DNA of 36,614 nt, taken from a bacterium (GTDB taxonomy: Bacteria; Babelota; Babeliae; Babelales; Vermiphilaceae). The notes beneath the pieces were generated by a model. That model worked only from the letters and a program-made list of their open reading frames with translations, had not been told where the DNA came from and ran no database searches. Shown piece by piece: positions 32,025 to 36,614 of the stretch. How positions within the stretch are numbered: the stretch's first letter is position 1; every line of letters starts with the position of its first letter. The position numbers and the translations under genes were made by a program. Where the stretch lies: assembly GCA_030626185.1 (NCBI GenBank), contig DAOUPL010000001.1, positions 1-36,614 on the forward strand, read 5' to 3'.

Positions 32025-32712
32025 ATTTACCAAAATTGCGCTGACAACTATTAAAGGAATTTAAAACATTTTGTAAATCATCTAAAGCTAAATCAGGCCA
32101 TAAACAATCTAAAAAATATAACTCTGCATACGCGACTTGAAACAACAAAAAATTACTCAATCTTTTATACCCACCGGTACGGATAACAACTGACGGTGAT
32201 GGCACATCGCACGGTGTCCACAAATAGGATACAAATAAATCATGAGAAACATCAGACGCTTTAATTTTTTTATCTTCTACTGCACGTGCACACGCTTGTG
32301 CTGCAGAAATAATTTCTTGTTGCCCACCATAACAAACATAAAATAACACAGTAAGTTTTTTGCACGCACGTGTTGCAGTCTCAACATGTTCAGTCTGCGT
32401 TAACACATCATCAGGAAAATGATGTTTGTCACCAACAAATTTTATACAAATATCATGTTGTAAAAAAAAATCATACTTTTCTTTAAGTTGTTTAACTAAT
32501 GTAGAAAACAAAAGTGAAACTTCACGCGAAGAGCGTTCTAAATTTTCTAAAGAAAATGCATACAAAGAAAGATAAGCTATGTTGTTTTTTAAACAAAATG
32601 AAATAGTTCGCTCAACAGCATCGATACTTGCATTACCAATAGTTTTTGAAAACCCGTGACGTTTTGCCCATCGTCGGTTGCCATCCATAATACATGCAAG
32701 ATGCAACACCAC
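32023..32712 (-). CDS. uppS: undecaprenyl diphosphate synthase
   Basis: This cis-prenyltransferase makes the C55 lipid carrier used by MurG and the penicillin-binding protein. The IMDGNRRWAKRHG motif (residues 8-20) holds the Mg-binding Asp, LSLYAFSLENLERSS follows, and the C-terminal signature RTGGYKRLSNFLLFQVAYAELYF is intact apart from Tyr for Glu in the usual RTGGExRLSNFLLWQ. The 229-aa length is normal. It lies 18 bases after the multi-pass membrane protein gene, with which it forms a unit. Its last two bases overlap the terminator stem. Confidence 0.93.
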   Translation of the reverse strand: MVLHLACIMDGNRRWAKRHGFSKTIGNASIDAVERTISFCLKNNIAYLSLYAFSLENLERSSREVSLLFSTLVKQLKEKYDFFLQHDICIKFVGDKHHFPDDVLTQTEHVETATRACKKLTVLFYVCYGGQQEIISAAQACARAVEDKKIKASDVSHDLFVSYLWTPCDVPSPSVVIRTGGYKRLSNFLLFQVAYAELYFLDCLWPDLALDDLQNVLNSFNSCQRNFGK

Positions 32713-32730
32713 ACTACTCCATAATAAAAT

Positions 32731-33384
32731 TTAATTAACTAGTGCATGCTCTTTATACGCAACACGTTTTTTTACAACGCTTATCACACTCATCACAACT
32801 GCATGCAACACAAACGCAGTAGCTGCAAAAATTACACGCTCTGCACAAACTACCGGAATTAATGCTAGCCACGCAGATGCTGCCATAGGTACTGTGTATA
32901 ACCAAATAACTGATCCGACTGCATGCCCAACAAACGTACTTGCTAACAATCGCGCTGATAATGATTGCAAACCAAAAAGATAAATACCAATTGGCACCAA
33001 CCAAAATAACGCATATGGCGCAGCATAAAAACCAACTGGATGCGCAATAAATAAAATCATGCTTACAACTGGAACCAATAAACGAATTGCCCAATGATTA
33101 TACGTCATGTACAAAGAAACAAATATACCAGGAATAATAAATGCTAATGATGCCAATGAAAATGATGCACCAATTGCATAACGTGCAACAAAGCGCACTA
33201 TCATTGCCACAACTGATACGCTACCACCCCACAAGCCAAGTAATGGATAAACAGCATTAACTCCTGAAAAAAAGATATTGTGTGATCCAACAATAAAACT
33301 TACTTTACAAAACGATGCTACAAACAATACACCAAAAGTTGCAAAAAAACCTACTAATCGCTTTATTGAATTATTTGTAACCAT
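32731..33384 (-). CDS. six-helix membrane protein, possibly an ECF-transporter S component
   Basis: This 217-aa protein has about six membrane helices with small residues and few charges (VNAVYPLLGLWGGSVSVVAMIVRFVARYAIG, FWLVPIGIYLFGLQ, FVGHAVGSVIWLY, LIPVVCAERVIFAATAF). Size, helix number and the conserved-looking HAVGSVIWLY and ERVIFA stretches recall the substrate-binding S components of ECF vitamin transporters, but no diagnostic motif is certain. It starts with an ATG and is 18 bases before uppS, so they are probably co-transcribed. No ECF ATPase or T component is in the window. If it is an S component, it would import a vitamin or cofactor that the cell cannot make. Confidence 0.5.
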   Translation of the reverse strand: MVTNNSIKRLVGFFATFGVLFVASFCKVSFIVGSHNIFFSGVNAVYPLLGLWGGSVSVVAMIVRFVARYAIGASFSLASLAFIIPGIFVSLYMTYNHWAIRLLVPVVSMILFIAHPVGFYAAPYALFWLVPIGIYLFGLQSLSARLLASTFVGHAVGSVIWLYTVPMAASAWLALIPVVCAERVIFAATAFVLHAVVMSVISVVKKRVAYKEHALVN

Positions 33385-33431
33385 TAATTGCCCTTACTTA
33401 CAAAGTATAATTTCTGCTTTTTAAAAGTATA

Positions 33432-34484
33432 CTACGTATTATCTTCAAGGTCGACTTGCCCTGGAGTAAGATCAACTAACACGCCACAACACTTTTCAGC
33501 TAGGCTTTCTCGTTCTTTTTTAGAATATGCATTACCAGCAAAAAAGGGTATACATCGTGCTTGACTCGCCAATTTTTTTTGCCATGCAAAGAGGCACTCT
33601 GAAAACCACGATCTTAACACATGTTCTACATCAAGATCATACACAACATACAAATAATCATCATCACCTAGAAACTCAAATAACAATTTGTTCTCTGTTG
33701 GATGTTTTAATACATTAGACAATTTTGTTAATTCATAATCATTTTGATCTTCAATAATTTGTTCTAATAATTGAGAATCAAAAAGTTTTTGCAAGGTCAA
33801 ACTATCACCTTCTTGAATAACCTTTCCAATCTTCCAACCCGGCAACAAAATACCTACCTCACCGTCACGCTCTTCTCTTCGTTGGTGAGTTATTTCCAGC
33901 CACAAAATCAAATAATCATAACAATTTAACACCATGCGTATTTCATCATCTTCATGCAAAGTATCTAAAACACCTTTTTGTTCTATCGTTATTGCATTTT
34001 CAAAACCATCGAAGTTAACAGAATTCCAAAAAATAGTATTTTGCTTAGAGTAAATAGATTCACATTCATCAAAAAACCAATAGCGTGCATTTTGTGCAAA
34101 TAAACTATTTTCCAAAAATCGATCTAACGATTTAAAAAACACCTTAAACTTGGATCTTTTACGACATTTTTTAAACTTAGTTCTTTTGTAATTTAACAAT
34201 TCATAACCGTATGCATCACCAATTAAAAATAACGTTATTATATAATTATTACTAAAAAATTGTGTCCGCAATGCTAAAACTGATTGGTTTTTTAATTGTT
34301 CATGAAATAGCGAAGAATTAAGTGGAACCGTTATACTATCTTTTTTAGAATGAACTGAAACTAACCAACTTTTACAAAAATCATAATCTTCAACAATCAT
34401 TGCTGGCAAAGGAACAATTAATTCTTGCTGTGCAAAACTTTTTAAACAAAAAAATAATAAAAACAAATGAATAATACGTTTCAT
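33432..34484 (-). CDS. secreted protein of unknown function
   Basis: This 350-aa protein starts with MKRIIHLFLLFFCLKSFAQQ, a clear signal peptide cut after FAQ. The mature part is rich in aromatic and acidic residues (DYDFCKSWLVSVHS, CESIYSKQNTIFWNSVNFDGFENA, LLFEFLGDDDYLYVVYDLDVEHVL) and reads like a mixed alpha/beta globular domain. I recognise no family or motif. It has a GGATCATC ribosome-binding site directly before the ATG. It lies between the LOG-family gene and the membrane protein gene on the same strand, with gaps of about 40 and 47 bases. Probably periplasmic or exported. Confidence 0.6.
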   Translation of the reverse strand: MKRIIHLFLLFFCLKSFAQQELIVPLPAMIVEDYDFCKSWLVSVHSKKDSITVPLNSSLFHEQLKNQSVLALRTQFFSNNYIITLFLIGDAYGYELLNYKRTKFKKCRKRSKFKVFFKSLDRFLENSLFAQNARYWFFDECESIYSKQNTIFWNSVNFDGFENAITIEQKGVLDTLHEDDEIRMVLNCYDYLILWLEITHQRREERDGEVGILLPGWKIGKVIQEGDSLTLQKLFDSQLLEQIIEDQNDYELTKLSNVLKHPTENKLLFEFLGDDDYLYVVYDLDVEHVLRSWFSECLFAWQKKLASQARCIPFFAGNAYSKKERESLAEKCCGVLVDLTPGQVDLEDNT

Positions 34485-34523
34485 GATGATCCTTGTTGTA
34501 AAAACTAACGCACCTTTACAATA

Positions 34524-35186
34524 TCAATTATTTTTTAATGGTAAACATTCTTTACAAATTAGCTCAAATACTTTTTCTAAATCATCAGTGAGAAATAACA
34601 AATCAAGATCTTCTTGTAAGACTAACCCATGCCTAAAAGCTTCGTTCTCTGCCCACATCATAAATGGTCGCCAATATTCTACGCCAACAAGAATAATTGG
34701 TACCCGTGGTAACTTCTCAGTTTGTACCAGCGTAATAACTTCAGAAAGTTCATCCATTGTGCCAAAACCACCAGGAAAAACGACAAATGCATTAGAATAA
34801 CGCGTTAACAACCATTTACGCGCAAAAAAGAAATCCAACTCAATGTATTCTTGCACACAGGAGTTAGGATCCTCGGTAAGATCACGCACACCAATGCCAA
34901 TACTTTTTCCTCGTGCTTTTTTGCTATAAATAGCGCCACAATTGGCAGCTTCCATAATCCCTGGTCCACCACCAGTAAGCACAGAAATACCATCATCAAC
35001 AAATAATTGTGATAATTCATGGGCTTTTTTCGCATAAAAATCATTTTGCTTAAAGCGCGCACCACCAAAAATAGAAACAATCGGCTTGTTTAAACCAGAA
35101 ATACGCCAAATGCCATACAACATCTGTCGCCAAACACGAAATGATCGAAATAACGCATCGAAAAAAAACTTTATTCTTTTATTCAT
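34524..35186 (-). CDS. LOG-family protein (TIGR00730; nucleotide 5'-monophosphate phosphoribohydrolase)
   Basis: This 220-aa protein has the LOG signature GGGPGIMEAANCGA and the second motif PGGFGTMDELSEV, which together form the nucleotide site of the Rossmann-like fold. Members release the base from nucleoside monophosphates, classically the cytokinin riboside 5'-monophosphate; many bacterial ones act on ordinary AMP-like substrates. It lacks a signal peptide. I chose the ATG at 35186, which has GGGATGTGGGA upstream, over the GTG two codons earlier. Although cytokinin activity is known in plant symbionts, nothing here suggests it; a housekeeping or salvage role is more likely. Confidence 0.85.
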   Translation of the reverse strand: MNKRIKFFFDALFRSFRVWRQMLYGIWRISGLNKPIVSIFGGARFKQNDFYAKKAHELSQLFVDDGISVLTGGGPGIMEAANCGAIYSKKARGKSIGIGVRDLTEDPNSCVQEYIELDFFFARKWLLTRYSNAFVVFPGGFGTMDELSEVITLVQTEKLPRVPIILVGVEYWRPFMMWAENEAFRHGLVLQEDLDLLFLTDDLEKVFELICKECLPLKNN

Positions 35187-35266
35187 TCCCACATCCCCGT
35201 TAATTACCCTTAATTACAGTCTAACGATGGTAATATTGACTTGTCTAGAATATTTTTCTTTTCATA

Positions 35267-35296
35267 TTGAAATTATCAGTGCGTTTTTGTTACAAT
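35267..35296 (+). promoter_or_regulatory. promoter of the secreted alpha/beta hydrolase gene
   Basis: TTGAAA (35267-35272), an 18-base spacer and TACAAT (35291-35296) lie about 50 bases before the ATG at 35346. Confidence 0.5.
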
Positions 35297-35345
35297 AAGA
35301 ATAGATGGAAATAAACATGAATACAATTCTTGGTAGGTTATAAAT

Positions 35346-36590
35346 ATGAAGATAACGATAAAATGCCTTATTCTCGCCCTTTTTATACAGGCAACCCCAA
35401 ATCTTTATGCTACACAACAACAAAAACCTATCTGGGTGACTATCTTTATTCATGGTATTATGAGCATTAAATCACACATAAATATTAATAACTTTATGCA
35501 CTTTATGTGTGATGAGGTAGAAGATACCATTTACGCAAAAACCGTTAATTGCATGCGAAACAACCCATTTTTCTATAAAAATCAACCAATGCAAGCCTAT
35601 GGGCTCCAACCAATAAATAAACAACTTATGCAAGGCGACACCTCAGCAGCAACGGCACATTTGTACAAAATGGTTGAAAGCATGATAGATCTTGATAAAG
35701 ATTATAAAGATCATCTCTTTTATACCTACGGCTGGTCAGGGTTACTCAGCGCAAAACAACGATTAAAAGAAGCATATCAACTTTTTGATGAACTTTACAC
35801 ATTACAAAAACAAATAGAGCTATCATGCGGACAAACGCCAAAATTTCGCATTGTCAGCTATAGCCATGGTGGCAATCTTGCACTCAATCTCGGTGTTATC
35901 GCACAAAAACATCCTGAACAAAATCTAACCATTGATGAGCTAATTTTAATTGGTACGCCAATACAACACGAAACTGATTATCTTGTTCATGAACCAACCT
36001 TTAAAAAAATTTACAATATTTATTCACAACTTGATCGCATTCAAAAATCAGACTTTTTCTCGTTCCATCGCTTTTTTTCAGGAAAAACATTTGAATCCAG
36101 AAAAGACTTTATTGTTCCAAAAAAAGTCACACAAATACGGATTCGCATCTCACAAGACAAATACCCGGAACGACCGTTATCACTAGAACAACATCTGCAA
36201 TATTCTGGCCAACGACGTCGTTTTCGTGATAAATCTCCCGGACATATCGAATTATGGTTTTATGGTTGGACACCGAGCAAATACAGAGAAGATTTTCCAC
36301 TATCACCACTACCAGTAGCAATCTTATTACCACACATCATCGCTGAGCTTAAAACATTGCGTGAAATGCCCGCTCGTTGCACCTTTGAATTGCGTCCAGA
36401 ACATGCGGTAAGCATTATTCGTGCACAAAAAGCTGTTCATCCACGAACGTTTTTATCTCCAGAGCAACTGGAACGCTTAAAGCGAATTGCACAAAAGATC
36501 ACCCCACCACACCAACAACAAGAAGATTATGATGCACAAATAGAACAAGCATTCGCTGAAATAGAACAATTACTAAACAAATCAAATTAA
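35346..36590 (+). CDS. secreted alpha/beta hydrolase (lipase-like)
   Basis: This 414-aa protein has a signal peptide (KITIKCLILALFIQATPNLYATQ), an early strand with the oxyanion-type HG (WVTIFIHGIMS) and the nucleophile elbow SYSHGGNLAL, matching the x-S-x-G pattern with Ser before HGG. The next strand ends in LILIGTPIQHETDYL, as in PGAP1-like and lipase families, and a late His in SPGHIELWFYGW could complete the triad. The last 40 residues form an acidic helix (QIEQAFAEIEQLLNK). It is probably an exported esterase or lipase acting on envelope or host lipids. The family is inferred from the elbow and the GTP-like strand; the catalytic acid is not certain. Confidence 0.72.
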   Translation: MKITIKCLILALFIQATPNLYATQQQKPIWVTIFIHGIMSIKSHININNFMHFMCDEVEDTIYAKTVNCMRNNPFFYKNQPMQAYGLQPINKQLMQGDTSAATAHLYKMVESMIDLDKDYKDHLFYTYGWSGLLSAKQRLKEAYQLFDELYTLQKQIELSCGQTPKFRIVSYSHGGNLALNLGVIAQKHPEQNLTIDELILIGTPIQHETDYLVHEPTFKKIYNIYSQLDRIQKSDFFSFHRFFSGKTFESRKDFIVPKKVTQIRIRISQDKYPERPLSLEQHLQYSGQRRRFRDKSPGHIELWFYGWTPSKYREDFPLSPLPVAILLPHIIAELKTLREMPARCTFELRPEHAVSIIRAQKAVHPRTFLSPEQLERLKRIAQKITPPHQQQEDYDAQIEQAFAEIEQLLNKSN

Positions 36591-36614
36591 ATACAATCCG
36601 TCATTGACTAGAGC

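Overview
The window looks like a piece of a small, AT-rich genome of a host-dependent bacterium. The best fit is Candidatus Dependentiae (TM6 / Babeliae), protist-associated bacteria. This is inferred from the gene mix, not from a marker phylogeny. The signs are many short proteins with signal peptides and no recognised family, a secreted ankyrin protein, TPR and coiled-coil secreted proteins, a type II secretion / type IV pilus type prepilin peptidase and pseudopilin, and housekeeping genes packed with 1-50 base overlaps. No tRNA, rRNA, transposase, integrase or CRISPR array was recognised. The only RNA gene recognised is rnpB (RNase P RNA).

Layout. 1-2793: the end of an unidentified gene, a secreted helical-repeat protein, an acylphosphatase-like protein, gltX and a small DUF4911-like protein. 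2915-7157: an amino-acid permease, a predicted outer-membrane barrel, then rpsU-rbfA-prepilin peptidase. 7109-8772 (minus): an operon of pseudopilin, secreted ankyrin protein ending in a CaaX-like box, and an 88-aa protein sharing the ankyrin protein's leader. 8947-11545: a small membrane protein, a Sua5/TsaC protein and a FolC-like Mur ligase. 11564-13551: a partial F-type ATPase operon (AtpR/AtpI-like, a subunit, and a c subunit made of four fused hairpins). 13613-19614: a PLP-dependent cysteine synthase, two secreted coiled-coil proteins, a metallo-beta-lactamase-fold hydrolase and an acyl-CoA synthetase. 19641-22612: two 122-base direct repeats, each with a promoter and a signal-peptide start, enclosing a small secreted protein and a predicted EndoU-type toxin with an overlapping downstream partner gene. 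22705-26864: tmk, holB, a DciA-like gene, a TPR protein and murG, mostly overlapping. 26851-36590: a class A penicillin-binding protein, a decapeptide-repeat protein, rnpB, a HAD phosphatase, a Cys-rich secreted protein, uppS, membrane and secreted unknowns, a LOG-family protein and a secreted alpha/beta hydrolase.

Themes. Peptidoglycan synthesis is represented by murG, the penicillin-binding protein and uppS, so the cell probably makes a wall. Export is represented by the prepilin peptidase, the pseudopilin and more than ten Sec-type leaders. Leader sequences, in one case with their promoter, have been copied from gene to gene at least twice (83-base and 122-base direct repeats). The strongest candidates for new biology are the four-hairpin c subunit with one carboxylate replaced by Gln, the pseudopilin-linked ankyrin protein with a CIIL C-terminus, and the EndoU-like toxin cassette between leader repeats.
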